Assembly (NCBI RefSeq): GCF_009834185.1 | Contig: NZ_CP047174.1 | Span: 62,001-126,000, forward strand | Direction of reading: 5' to 3' | Origin: Rathayibacter sp. VKM Ac-2760 | GTDB taxonomy: Bacteria; Actinomycetota; Actinomycetes; Actinomycetales; Microbacteriaceae | DNA: 64,000 nt | In this document: in pieces, positions 33,286 to 41,469 of the stretch | Layout: each line of letters starts with the position of its first letter | How positions within the stretch are numbered: position 1 is the stretch's first letter | The notes under the pieces: model-generated | What the model was told of the DNA's origin: nothing | Databases searched by the model: none | What the model saw: the letters and a program-made list of their open reading frames with translations, nothing else | Made by a program: the position numbers and the translations under genes

Positions 33286-34637
33286 CCCGGATCACGGCCG
33301 TGACCGTCACCGATCTCCGCTTCCCCACCTCGCTCAGCGCCGACGGCTCCGACGCGATGAACAAGGACGCCGACTACTCGGCCGCCTACGTGCGCCTGGA
33401 CACCGACGACCCCGCGCTGAGCGGCTACGGCTTCACCTTCACCATCGGCCGCGGCAACGAGCTGTGCGTGCTCGCCGCGCGGCTGCGCGGTGCCGCGCTC
33501 GTCGGCCGCGACGTCGAGGAGATCACCGCCGACCTCGGCGGCCTCTACCGCGACCTGCAGTCCGACTCGCAGGTGCGCTGGCTCGGCCCCGACAAGGGCG
33601 TCGTCCACCTCGCCCTGGCCGCCGTCATGAACGCGGTCTGGGACCTCGCGGCGCGGCGGGCCGGCAAGCCGCTCTGGCGCCTGCTCGCCGAGATGACCCC
33701 GGAGGAGCTCGTCGCCGCCGCCGACCTGAAGTACCTCTCCGACGCGCTCACCCGCGACGAGGCCGTCGCGATCCTCGCCGAGAAGCAGCCCACGCGCGCC
33801 GCGCGCATCCTCGAGCTCGAGGGCTCCGGCTACCCCTGCTACACCACCAGCGCGGGCTGGCTCGGCTACTCGGACGAGAAGCTGCGCCGGCTCTGCCAGG
33901 AGGCGGTCGACGCCGGCTACCGGCACGTGAAGCTCAAGGTGGGCGGCTCGCTCGAGGACGACGTGCGCCGCCTCGGCATCGCCCGCGAGGTCATCGGCTG
34001 GGACGTCGCGCTGATGATCGATGCGAACCAGGTCTGGGATGTCCCGGAGGCCATCGAGCACGTGCAGGCCCTCGCGCAGTTCCGCCCGCTCTGGATCGAG
34101 GAGCCGACCAGCCCGGACGACGTGCTCGGCCACGCCGCGGTGCGCGCCGCCGTCGCTCCGATCGGCGTCGCGACCGGCGAGCACGGGATGAACCGGGTGC
34201 TGTTCAAGCAGCTGTTCCAGGCCGAGGCGATCGACTACTGCCAGCTCGACTCCGCGCGGCTGGGCAGCGTCAACGAGATCCTCGCCGTGTACCTGATGGC
34301 GCAGAAGTTCGGCGTCCCGGTCTGCCCGCACGCGGGCGGAGTCGGCCTCTGCGAGCTGGTCCAGCACCTCTCGGTCTTCGACTACGTCGCCGTCTCCGGC
34401 TCGCTCGAGGGCCGGGTCACCGAGTTCGTCGACCACCTGCACGAGCACTTCGTCGATCCGTGCGTCGTCCGCGACGGCGCGTACGTCGTCCCCTCGCAGC
34501 CCGGCTACTCGGCCGAGATCCACCCGGCGACGATCGAGGAGTTCCGCTTCCCCGAGGGGACGTACTGGGCCGACGCCCGCGGCGCCGAGGCGCGGGCGGC
34601 ACAGGCATCGGCCGCGGAAGCGCTGGTCGCGCGGTGA
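33282..34637 (+). CDS. L-fuconate dehydratase (enolase superfamily)
   Basis: 451 residues from ATG 33282. The active-site pattern of the mandelate-racemase-type enolase superfamily is intact: K217/K219 in HVKLKVGG, D247 in MIDANQVWD, E273 in WIEEPTSPDD, E300 in ATGEHGMN and H350 in CPHAGGVGL. These positions lie within one residue of those I recall for the characterised Xanthomonas L-fuconate dehydratase, which makes the specific assignment strong. It converts L-fuconate to 2-keto-3-deoxy-L-fuconate. Cytoplasmic; Mg2+ dependent by family. Confidence 0.93.
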   Translation: MTRITAVTVTDLRFPTSLSADGSDAMNKDADYSAAYVRLDTDDPALSGYGFTFTIGRGNELCVLAARLRGAALVGRDVEEITADLGGLYRDLQSDSQVRWLGPDKGVVHLALAAVMNAVWDLAARRAGKPLWRLLAEMTPEELVAAADLKYLSDALTRDEAVAILAEKQPTRAARILELEGSGYPCYTTSAGWLGYSDEKLRRLCQEAVDAGYRHVKLKVGGSLEDDVRRLGIAREVIGWDVALMIDANQVWDVPEAIEHVQALAQFRPLWIEEPTSPDDVLGHAAVRAAVAPIGVATGEHGMNRVLFKQLFQAEAIDYCQLDSARLGSVNEILAVYLMAQKFGVPVCPHAGGVGLCELVQHLSVFDYVAVSGSLEGRVTEFVDHLHEHFVDPCVVRDGAYVVPSQPGYSAEIHPATIEEFRFPEGTYWADARGAEARAAQASAAEALVAR

Positions 34638-34641
34638 TCCC

Positions 34642-35532
34642 GTGATCGTCGACGCGCACCTGCACCTGTGGGACCCGGTCCGGCACTGCTACGACTGGCT
34701 CGGCCCCCGGCATGCGCCGATCGACCGGGTCGTCACGGCCGAGGAGGCGCTCGGCGTCCTGCGCGCCGAGGGCGTAGGGCGAGCGGTGCTCGTGCAGGCC
34801 GCCGACACCGACGAGGACACCGACGCGATGCTCGCCTCAGCGGCGGCGCACCCGGAGATCGTCGGCGTGGTCGCCTTCCTGCCGCTCGAGGACCCCGCCG
34901 CCACCGCCCACCGTCTCGAGACGCTGGCGGGCGACCCCCTCGTCGTCGGTGCCCGCGTCCTGGTCCACGACCGTGCCGACCCCGACTGGCTGCTGCGGTC
35001 CGCCGTCCGCGAGAGCCTCACCCTGGTCGAGCACGCCGGGCTCGCCCTCGACGTGCCGGCGGTCCTGCCGCGGCACCTGGCGATCCTGCCCGAGCTCGTC
35101 GAGCGTCATCCGGAGCTGACGATCGTCGTCGATCACCTCGGCAAGCCGCCTCTCGGCGCCCTCGGGGCGTGGCGGGCGGGCGAGTGGGCGCGGTCGCTCC
35201 GACGACTGGCCCCGCTCGGCACGATCGTCGCGAAGCTCTCCGGCTTCCAGTCCGCCCGGGCGGACCCGGCGGAGTGGAGCATCGACGAGCTGCGACCCGT
35301 CGTCGACGCAGCCCTCGACGTGCTCGGACCCGACCGGCTGATGTTCGGTGGCGACTGGCCCGTCGTGGAGCTCGCCGGCGGCTACGGACGCGCAATCGGC
35401 GCCGTGCGGACTCTCCTGGAGGAGCTCAACGAGCCGGAGCGCGCGGCCGTGCTCGCGGGCACCGCGACGAGGGTCTACGGGCTGGGCGCGTCGTCGGCGG
35501 ACCGGGACGTGGCGAAGCCCTGGACGTCGTAG
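34642..35532 (+). CDS. Amidohydrolase, probable L-fucono-lactonase
   Basis: 296 residues from GTG 34642, four bases after the dehydratase stop. Amidohydrolase-2 type: VDAHLHLWDP near the N-terminus, LDVPAVLPRHLAIL, TIVVDHLGKPP and the late MFGGDWPVVEL. This group includes L-fucono-1,5-lactonase and L-rhamnono-lactonase; the operon makes L-fuconolactone the likely substrate. The 3' end overlaps the convergent GntR gene by 58 bp. Cytoplasmic. Confidence 0.88.
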   Translation: MIVDAHLHLWDPVRHCYDWLGPRHAPIDRVVTAEEALGVLRAEGVGRAVLVQAADTDEDTDAMLASAAAHPEIVGVVAFLPLEDPAATAHRLETLAGDPLVVGARVLVHDRADPDWLLRSAVRESLTLVEHAGLALDVPAVLPRHLAILPELVERHPELTIVVDHLGKPPLGALGAWRAGEWARSLRRLAPLGTIVAKLSGFQSARADPAEWSIDELRPVVDAALDVLGPDRLMFGGDWPVVELAGGYGRAIGAVRTLLEELNEPERAAVLAGTATRVYGLGASSADRDVAKPWTS

Positions 35533-36218
35533 AGGTGCGCGTTCATCGCCGTGCGCGCGCGGTCCGGATCCCCCGTCTCGAGGGCGTCGACGATCGCGGT
35601 GTGCTGCTGGAAGGTCCGCGCGATCGCGCCCTCCTCCGAGACCGACCGCCAGAGGCGCGAGCGCAGGGTCCGGCTCGACAGCGCCTGGATCAGCGCCTCC
35701 AGGACCGGGTTCGCCGCGGTCCGGGCGATGGCCTCGTGCAGGGCGATGTCGGCCTCGAGCATCCGCTCGTGGTCCTCCTCGGACGGCTCGTCGACGAGGT
35801 GGGCGATCCCCGCCAGGATGCTCCGCAGCGCCGCGATCCCCTCAGCGCCGAAGGAGCGCGCGGCGAGGGCGGCGGCCTCCGCCTCGAGGACCCGCCGGAC
35901 CGCGGCGATCTCCACGCTCTGACCCTCGGCCTGCATGTCGATGACGAAGCCCATCGGCGCGATCAGCAACGAGGCGTCGAGCGCGGTGACGTACGTCCCG
36001 TCGCCCTGGCGGGTCTCGAGGACCCCCATCAGCGCGAGGGCGCGCACCCCCTCGCGCAGCGACCCGCGGGACACGCCGAGCTCGGCCGCGAGCTCCTTCT
36101 CGATGGGCAGCCGGTCGCCGGGACGGAGGGCGCCGCGGACCACGAGCTCCCGGATGCCGTGCACCACGACGTCGGTCTGCGAGCGTGTGGCCGGGGCTCG
36201 GGTCTCGGAGTCGGGCAT
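35475..36218 (-). CDS. GntR-family regulator with FCD domain
   Basis: 247 residues from ATG 36218. N-terminal winged helix-turn-helix (residues 15-75: LVVRGALRPGDRLPIEKELA, GVSRGSLREGVRALALMGVL) and an all-helical FCD ligand domain with EADIALHEAIARTAANPVLE. FCD regulators bind sugar acids or their breakdown products, often with a metal. Placed between the two fucose operons and divergent from the second, it is the obvious local regulator. The shared ACATCGAAT sites at 32.0 and 36.3 kb are candidate targets. An alternative ligand is lactate, given the lactate gene at 38032. Confidence 0.9.
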   Translation of the reverse strand: MPDSETRAPATRSQTDVVVHGIRELVVRGALRPGDRLPIEKELAAELGVSRGSLREGVRALALMGVLETRQGDGTYVTALDASLLIAPMGFVIDMQAEGQSVEIAAVRRVLEAEAAALAARSFGAEGIAALRSILAGIAHLVDEPSEEDHERMLEADIALHEAIARTAANPVLEALIQALSSRTLRSRLWRSVSEEGAIARTFQQHTAIVDALETGDPDRARTAMNAHLYDVQGFATSRSADDAPSP

Positions 36219-36307
36219 CCACCGATGGTACCGGCGGAACGACCAGCGGCCGTGAGTGATCTGATCTCTCGCGGCAGAATGGCGCGAAGTGGCCGCGATT
36301 AGGAGTG

Positions 36308-36335
36308 TTCATGTCCGAAACATCGAATGTATGCT
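36308..36335 (+). promoter_or_regulatory. Promoter with overlapping palindrome, second fucose operon
   Basis: TTCATG (36308-36313) and TATGCT (36330-36335) have 16-base spacing. The interrupted palindrome ATGT-CCGAA-ACAT (36311-36323) overlaps the -35 and matches the size of an FCD-type GntR operator; ACATCGAAT (36319-36327) recurs at 32021-32029 in reverse. Repression by the divergent GntR protein is inferred. Confidence 0.5.
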
Positions 36336-36387
36336 CGCCTTCGCCCCTGATTCGAAGAGCCCCAGACCGTCACGAGAAGAGGACACC

Positions 36388-37242
36388 ATGCAGATCCAGC
36401 GAACCGGCGCCGTCGGCGAGGAGCGACCGCTCGTCGTCGAGAACGGCGAGGCCTTCGACCTCTCCCGCCTCACGGCCGACATCGACGGGCCCTTCCTCGC
36501 GAGCGGCGGTCTCGGCCGGGTCCGGGACGCCCTCGACGCCGGCAGCCTCCCGCGGATCGACGTGGCCGGATCCCGCCTCGGCGCACCGGTCGCCCGTCCC
36601 GGCAAGATCGTCTGCATCGGACTGAACTACCGCGACCACGCGGCCGAGACCGGTGCGGCCGTCCCGTCGGAGCCGGTCGTGTTCATGAAGGACCCGTCGA
36701 CGATCGTGGGCCCGTTCGACGAGGTGCTGATCCCCGTCGACTCGACGAAGACCGACTGGGAGGTGGAGCTGGGCGTCGTGATCGGCGCCGAGGCGCGCTA
36801 CCTCTCGTCCCCCGAGGAGGCGCGAGCCTGCATCGCCGGCTACGTGCTCTCGCACGACGTGTCCGAGCGGGAGTTCCAGCTCGAGCGCGGCGGCCAGTGG
36901 GACAAGGGCAAGAGCTGCGAGACGTTCAATCCGCTCGGCCCCTCCCTCGTCCCGGCGAGCGAGCTCGACCCGGCCGACCTGCGGCTCACCCTCTCGGTGA
37001 ACGGCGTGCCGCGCCAGGACGGCACGACCGCGGACATGGTCTTCGATCCCGCGTACGTCGTCTGGTACCTCAGCCGCTTCATGGTGCTTCACCCCGGCGA
37101 CCTCGTGAACACGGGCACTCCGGCCGGCGTCGCGCTCGGCCTGCCCGGCACCCCCTACCTCCGCGCGGGCGACGTCGTGCGTCTCGCGATCGAAGGCCTC
37201 GGCGAGGCCGAGCAGACCTTCGCGCCGGCGGAGGAGCGATGA
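36388..37242 (+). CDS. FAH-family hydrolase, probable 2,4-diketo-3-deoxy-L-fuconate hydrolase
   Basis: 284 residues from ATG 36388 (AAGAGGA upstream); the frame is open to 36289 but that crosses the promoter. Fumarylacetoacetase-type C domain: IVCIGLNYRDHAAETGA, PVVFMKDPST, DWEVELGVVIG with metal-binding Glu residues, GYVLSHDVSERE and NTGTPAGVALG. In the oxidative fucose pathway the final C-C cleavage gives pyruvate and L-lactate. Its TGA overlaps the SDR start by 4 bp. Substrate is assigned from the operon. Confidence 0.88.
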   Translation: MQIQRTGAVGEERPLVVENGEAFDLSRLTADIDGPFLASGGLGRVRDALDAGSLPRIDVAGSRLGAPVARPGKIVCIGLNYRDHAAETGAAVPSEPVVFMKDPSTIVGPFDEVLIPVDSTKTDWEVELGVVIGAEARYLSSPEEARACIAGYVLSHDVSEREFQLERGGQWDKGKSCETFNPLGPSLVPASELDPADLRLTLSVNGVPRQDGTTADMVFDPAYVVWYLSRFMVLHPGDLVNTGTPAGVALGLPGTPYLRAGDVVRLAIEGLGEAEQTFAPAEER

Positions 37243-37994
37243 CCGCCCACTCCGGGGTCGAGGGCCTCGTCGCGATCGTCACCGGCGGAGCCTCCGGGAT
37301 CGGCGCGGAGTGCGCGGCTCTGCTCGCCGAGCGCGGCGCGGAGGTCGCCGTGCTCGACCGCAGCGTCGACACCGTCGACCCCGGCCTGTTCGCCGTGACC
37401 TGCGACGTCACCGACCGCGCCTCCGTCGACACTGCGATCGCCCTTGTCCTCGAGCGGTTCGGCCGGCTCGACATCGTGGTCAACAACGCCGGCATCGGGG
37501 CGGTCGGCACGGTCGAGGAGAGCGACGAGGACACCTGGCGACGGGTGCTCGACGTCAACGTCGTCGGAGTCGCGCGGATCAGTGCCGCAGCACTGCCGGC
37601 GCTGCGCGCCTCGGACTCCGCGTCGATCGTCAACCTCTGCTCCGTCGCGTCGACGAGCGGCCTCCCGCAGCGCGCGGTCTACTCCGCCTCGAAGGCCGCC
37701 GTCTACGGGCTGACCCTCGCGATGGCCACCGACCACGTCGACGACGGCGTCCGGGTCAACTGCGTCAACCCCGGCACCGTGCACACCGGCTTCGTCGACC
37801 AGAACCTCCGGGCCTTCGCGGACCCCGACGCCGAGCTGCAGGCGCTGAACCGCCGGCAGCCCATCGGCCGCATGATCACCGTGCGCGAGGTCGCCGAGGC
37901 CGTGGTCTTCCTCGCCGGGCGCACCGCCTCCTCGATCACCGGGACCTCCCTCGCCGTCGACGGCGGGATGGACACCCTGCGCGTCCGCCGATGA
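37239..37994 (+). CDS. SDR, probable 2-keto-3-deoxy-L-fuconate dehydrogenase
   Basis: 251 residues from ATG 37239. Classical SDR: nucleotide motif VTGGASGIGAE, NNAGIG, catalytic Ser region NLCSVAST, YSASK active site, and PGTVHTGF. It oxidises 2-keto-3-deoxy-L-fuconate to the 2,4-diketo acid with NAD+, the step before the hydrolase encoded just upstream. The order FAH-SDR with overlapping codons is typical of fucose/rhamnose oxidative clusters. Confidence 0.87.
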   Translation: MTAHSGVEGLVAIVTGGASGIGAECAALLAERGAEVAVLDRSVDTVDPGLFAVTCDVTDRASVDTAIALVLERFGRLDIVVNNAGIGAVGTVEESDEDTWRRVLDVNVVGVARISAAALPALRASDSASIVNLCSVASTSGLPQRAVYSASKAAVYGLTLAMATDHVDDGVRVNCVNPGTVHTGFVDQNLRAFADPDAELQALNRRQPIGRMITVREVAEAVVFLAGRTASSITGTSLAVDGGMDTLRVRR

Positions 37995-38031
37995 CGTCAC
38001 TTCGTTCCTCCCCTGAGAAAGGCTGACCAGC

Positions 38032-39270
38032 ATGGTCCAGCGCCAGTTCCCGAAGCCCGTCGAGCTGCTCGAGTACCTCAGCTTCAAGAAGCCCGAGCTC
38101 GACGGCCGCAAGCGCCGCCTCGACGCCGCGCTCACCATCGAGGACCTCCGCTCGATCGCGAAGCGCCGTACCCCCAAGGCCGCGTTCGACTACACCGACG
38201 GCTCCGCCGAGGGCGAGATCTCGATCGCCCGCGCCCGCCAGGCCTTCGAGGATGTCGAGTTCCACCCCCAGGTGCTCCGGGACGTCGCCGCCGTGGACAC
38301 CACCGCGACCGTCCTCGGGGCACCCTCCGCGATGCCGTTCGGCATCGCACCCACCGGCTTCACCCGCCTGATGCAGACCGAGGGCGAGACCGCCGGAGCC
38401 GGAGCGGCCGCCGCCGCGGGCATCCCCTTCACCCTCTCCACGCTCGGCACCACCTCGATCGAGAACGTGAAGAAGGCGAACCCGCACGGCCGCAACTGGT
38501 TCCAGCTCTACGTCATGCGCGACCGCGAGATCTCCTACGGCCTCGTCGAGCGCGCCGCCGAGGCCGGCTACGAGACCCTCTTCTTCACCGTCGACACCCC
38601 CGTCGCCGGTGCGCGCCTGCGCGACAAGCGCAACGGCTTCTCCATCCCGCCCCAGCTCACCGTCGGCACCGTCCTCGACGCGCTGCCCCGCCCCTGGTGG
38701 TGGTTCGACTTCCTCACCACCCAGAAGCTCGAGTTCGCCTCCCTCAGCGCGACCGGAGGCACCGTCGGCGACCTGCTCGACCTCGCCATGGACCCCACCA
38801 TCAGCTTCGAGGACCTCAAGGTCATCCGCGAGATGTGGCCCGGGAAGCTTGTGATCAAGGGCGTGCAGAGCGTCGAGGATGCCCACAAGTTCGCCGACTT
38901 CGGCGTCGACGGCATCGTCCTCTCCAACCACGGCGGACGCCAGCTCGACCGCGCCCCGATCCCGTTCCACCTCCTCCCCGAGGTCGTCCGCGAGGTCGGC
39001 ACCGACACCGAGGTGATGGTCGACACCGGCATCATGAACGGCGCCGACATCGTCTCCTCCATCGCCCTGGGAGCGAAGTTCACCCTCATCGGCCGCGCGT
39101 ACCTCTACGGCCTCATGGCCGGCGGTCGCCAGGGCGTCGACCGCACCATCGCGATCCTCTCCGACCAGATCGTGCGCACCATGAAGCTCCTCGGCGCCCA
39201 CTCCCTCGAGGAGCTCACCCCGGCCCACGTCACCCAGCTCGAGCGCCTCCAGCCCCGCCCCCGCGCCTGA
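38032..39270 (+). CDS. lldD: FMN-dependent alpha-hydroxy-acid dehydrogenase/oxidase, probable L-lactate dehydrogenase
   Basis: 412 residues from ATG 38032, ribosome site AGAAAGG, 37 bases after the SDR stop. FMN enzyme family: PKAAFDYTDGSAEGE, PFGIAPTGFTRLMQTEGE, NWFQLYVMRDRE, FFTVDTPVAGARLRDKRNGF, LVIKGVQSVEDA and the catalytic LSNHGGRQLDRAP. The LldD-type enzyme oxidises L-lactate to pyruvate. The pathway encoded upstream ends in pyruvate plus L-lactate, so this gene completes it. It could also serve external lactate. Slightly longer than many family members at its N-terminus. Confidence 0.9.
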   Translation: MVQRQFPKPVELLEYLSFKKPELDGRKRRLDAALTIEDLRSIAKRRTPKAAFDYTDGSAEGEISIARARQAFEDVEFHPQVLRDVAAVDTTATVLGAPSAMPFGIAPTGFTRLMQTEGETAGAGAAAAAGIPFTLSTLGTTSIENVKKANPHGRNWFQLYVMRDREISYGLVERAAEAGYETLFFTVDTPVAGARLRDKRNGFSIPPQLTVGTVLDALPRPWWWFDFLTTQKLEFASLSATGGTVGDLLDLAMDPTISFEDLKVIREMWPGKLVIKGVQSVEDAHKFADFGVDGIVLSNHGGRQLDRAPIPFHLLPEVVREVGTDTEVMVDTGIMNGADIVSSIALGAKFTLIGRAYLYGLMAGGRQGVDRTIAILSDQIVRTMKLLGAHSLEELTPAHVTQLERLQPRPRA

Positions 39271-39282
39271 GCCGGCGCCCCG

Positions 39283-39377
39283 TGCTGGTCGAGTAGCCGC
39301 CGCAGGCGGCGTATCGAGACCCACGTCTTCAGCACGTCGGATCTCGATACGCCCGCTCCGCGGCCTACTCGATCAGC
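39283..39377. repeat. Extragenic palindromic repeat (REP-like)
   Basis: Outer arms GCTGGTCGAGTAG and CTACTCGATCAGC differ by one base; inner arms CGTATCGAGA and TCTCGATACG are perfect; a GCCGCC-GCA-GGCGGC hairpin sits in the left arm. Palindromes of this form are scattered between genes in Microbacteriaceae genomes. It lies 13 bases after the lactate-enzyme stop and may act as terminator. The rest of 39378-39704 contains no gene I can support. Confidence 0.6.
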
Positions 39378-39704
39378 TGGGGGAGCCGACATTCGCCGCA
39401 ACCCTGCCTCGCAGCGCGGCCTGACGCTGCGCGAGCACGACGGACGCGAACGCCGACCTGCACGAGCGCCGGCCGCGACGCATCCGACTGCGAGCGGGCA
39501 CAGTCTGAGCGCGACGTCACCGAGGCTCAGGTGACGGTCGCAGAGACCGACTGCCTTGAGCACACCAGGGACGCATCCGTCTCGGCAGCACCTACCAGAA
39601 CTCCGCGCTCCGGGGGTCATCCTTCCGGTCGTCATCATCTCGATGATGAAGTCGATGACACCCCTCGTCGATGGTGCGCCCGGCGGGAGCTCGGTTCCCG
39701 GCGC

Positions 39705-40526
39705 TCAGTCGTTCTCGACGACGATCGAGCCCGTACCGCGGGTGATGAGGCGATCACCGACCGGCTGGGACGGGCGGGTGTTTCCCGGATGGGCCTCGTC
39801 GACCTCGTCAAGCTGCTCGGCGGAGAGCTCGATCGGGGTGCGCAGGACGATCCACTGCACGCCTTCCGTGCACGGAGGGGTGGTCAGGCTGCCCTCGTAG
39901 GAGAAGTGAACGAGTGTGGCCGGCAGCATCGAGGCGACGTCGATGTCGATCTCCGGGCCGGCGTCGGTCCCCGCGGTGTCGGCGGCGTTCTGCGTGAAGG
40001 CGTCGTAGGCGTCGGATGCGGCGCCCTCGACTGCGAGAACGCCCAGGACGAGGCGTTCGCCGCTCTCGCTCTGATGCACGAAATGGAACTCGGCGTCCGC
40101 GGCGACGCCATCGATCGTGTGCTCGGAGGGGGTGTGCACGTGCATCTGCGCGAGCGAATACGTCGTCCCGTCGTACTCGATGCGCGAGGCTTCTCCGTCT
40201 GTGCCGATCTGAACCGTGTGGCCTGTGTCCTCGACCTCGCCTTCGGACGGCCGGCTGTCGAGCGTGAGGGACGGTCCTGCGGCGGTCGTCGAAAAGGGGA
40301 TGTCGATCGGGGACTGACGTCGGCCAGTCCCGCAGGTCGCAAACCCGTCCTCGAGTCCGCCCCATCCTGTCGGGCCGGAGTCACCCTCGTACGACCAGTG
40401 GGTCTGTTCGGCAGCGGATGGCGGTGCGGGCATGGGTGCAGCGGTCCCCGAGCCGGATGCGCACCCGGCGAGCAGGAGGGCCGCGGCGGAAGCCGTGATG
40501 AGCGGGAGGGTTCTCGAGCGGGTCAT
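39705..40526 (-). CDS. Alpha-type carbonic anhydrase lipoprotein
   Basis: 273 residues from ATG 40526, overlapping the preceding stop (ATGA). Signal with lipobox LAGC (C22), so it is a membrane-attached extracellular lipoprotein. Alpha-carbonic anhydrase motifs: HWSYEG, CGTGRRQSPIDI, QMHVHTPSEH (zinc ligands H129 and H131), AEFHFVH (H148) and YEGSLTTPPCTEGV. Interconverts CO2 and bicarbonate at the cell surface. Co-transcribed with a two-component system, which suggests control by an envelope or pH/CO2 signal (inference). Confidence 0.92.
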   Translation of the reverse strand: MTRSRTLPLITASAAALLLAGCASGSGTAAPMPAPPSAAEQTHWSYEGDSGPTGWGGLEDGFATCGTGRRQSPIDIPFSTTAAGPSLTLDSRPSEGEVEDTGHTVQIGTDGEASRIEYDGTTYSLAQMHVHTPSEHTIDGVAADAEFHFVHQSESGERLVLGVLAVEGAASDAYDAFTQNAADTAGTDAGPEIDIDVASMLPATLVHFSYEGSLTTPPCTEGVQWIVLRTPIELSAEQLDEVDEAHPGNTRPSQPVGDRLITRGTGSIVVEND

Positions 40527-40810
40527 GAGCGGGGTCGCGTTCCGCCGGCGCTGGTGTGGAGGCCGGCGAGGAAGAGCTCGATCGAGTCGCCCAGATCGAG
40601 CGTCGATGTACGAGAGCTCGACGGATCCACTTGTGCGGCGAGGAGTTCGGTATCGGTGATGCGGGCGGCGATCTGCGGCATGACGAGTCCTTCGGGTGAG
40701 GCGATGCGGTATGCGTCGCTGTTCTTCGAGACTCGCCGAGGCGAGCGTTCCGCTCGTCGTCCACACGAACCGTCCGGAGTCGTCCGGATGCGGTAGACCC
40801 GAGTCGTCAC
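40523..40810 (-). CDS. Hypothetical protein between response regulator and carbonic anhydrase (95 aa)
   Basis: 95 residues from GTG 40810, overlapping the response-regulator stop (GTGA); its own TGA overlaps the carbonic-anhydrase ATG (ATGA). The fit of both junctions is the main evidence for a real gene. Starts MTTRVYRIRTTPDGSC; the C-terminal half (PQIAARITDTELLAAQVDPS, LDLGDSIELFLAG) looks more protein-like than the Arg-rich start. An internal Met in LVMPQIA is another possible start. No family recognised. Confidence 0.4.
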   Translation of the reverse strand: MTTRVYRIRTTPDGSCGRRAERSPRRVSKNSDAYRIASPEGLVMPQIAARITDTELLAAQVDPSSSRTSTLDLGDSIELFLAGLHTSAGGTRPRS

Positions 40811-41469
40811 GCTGGGAAGCCCGCGCGGTAGGCGAACGACACGAGCTGCGCTCGGTCCCGTGCACCCACCTTCGCCATCGCGCGGTTGGCATGCGTCTTG
40901 ACGGTGAACGGGGAGACGAACAGCTGCTCGGCGATAGTCGCGTTGTCCAGGCCCGTGGCGATCGCTGCGACGATCTCGCGTTCTCGCGGGGTGAGGGCCG
41001 CGAAGCGGTCCTGCATCGCGGTATCGATGGTCGGGCCAGCGGCCTGCGCCGAGACCTGGCCGATCAGCAGGGCGCTGGCAGCGCTCGAGAGGGCGCCGCC
41101 TCCGGCCGCCACCTCACGGATGCCGTCGGCGAGGGCCGTCGGCCCGACTCCCTTGCTGAGGAATCCGTTCGCCCCCGCGCGGAGGGCGGCCAGGACGTTC
41201 TCGTCGTTGTCGAAGGTCGTCAGCACGACCACGCGAAGGTCTTCGGCGGCGTACCGCTCGCGGAGGCGCCGGGTGGTCTCGACTCCGTCGATGCCCGGCA
41301 TACGGATGTCCATCATCACGACGTCGACGTCGAGGGAGCCGATCGATTCGAGGGCTGCGAAGCCGTCGCTCACCGACCCGACGACGTCGATCCCCTCCTG
41401 CTTCGTGAGGATGGCCTGGAGTCCCTCTCGGATCATCTCCTGGTCGTCGACGATCAGAACTCGCACCAT
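40807..41469 (-). CDS. LuxR/NarL-family response regulator
   Basis: 220 residues from ATG 41469, sharing a base with the kinase stop. Receiver domain residues 1-120 with VLIVDDQEMI, phospho-acceptor D54 in VMMDIRMPG and conserved LTTFD; LuxR helix-turn-helix at residues 150-210 (TPREREIVAAIATGLDNATI, FVSPFTVKTHANRAM). It works with the sensor kinase immediately upstream. The genes downstream in the same overlapping operon, including the carbonic anhydrase, are candidates for its regulon. Confidence 0.92.
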   Translation of the reverse strand: MVRVLIVDDQEMIREGLQAILTKQEGIDVVGSVSDGFAALESIGSLDVDVVMMDIRMPGIDGVETTRRLRERYAAEDLRVVVLTTFDNDENVLAALRAGANGFLSKGVGPTALADGIREVAAGGGALSSAASALLIGQVSAQAAGPTIDTAMQDRFAALTPREREIVAAIATGLDNATIAEQLFVSPFTVKTHANRAMAKVGARDRAQLVSFAYRAGFPA

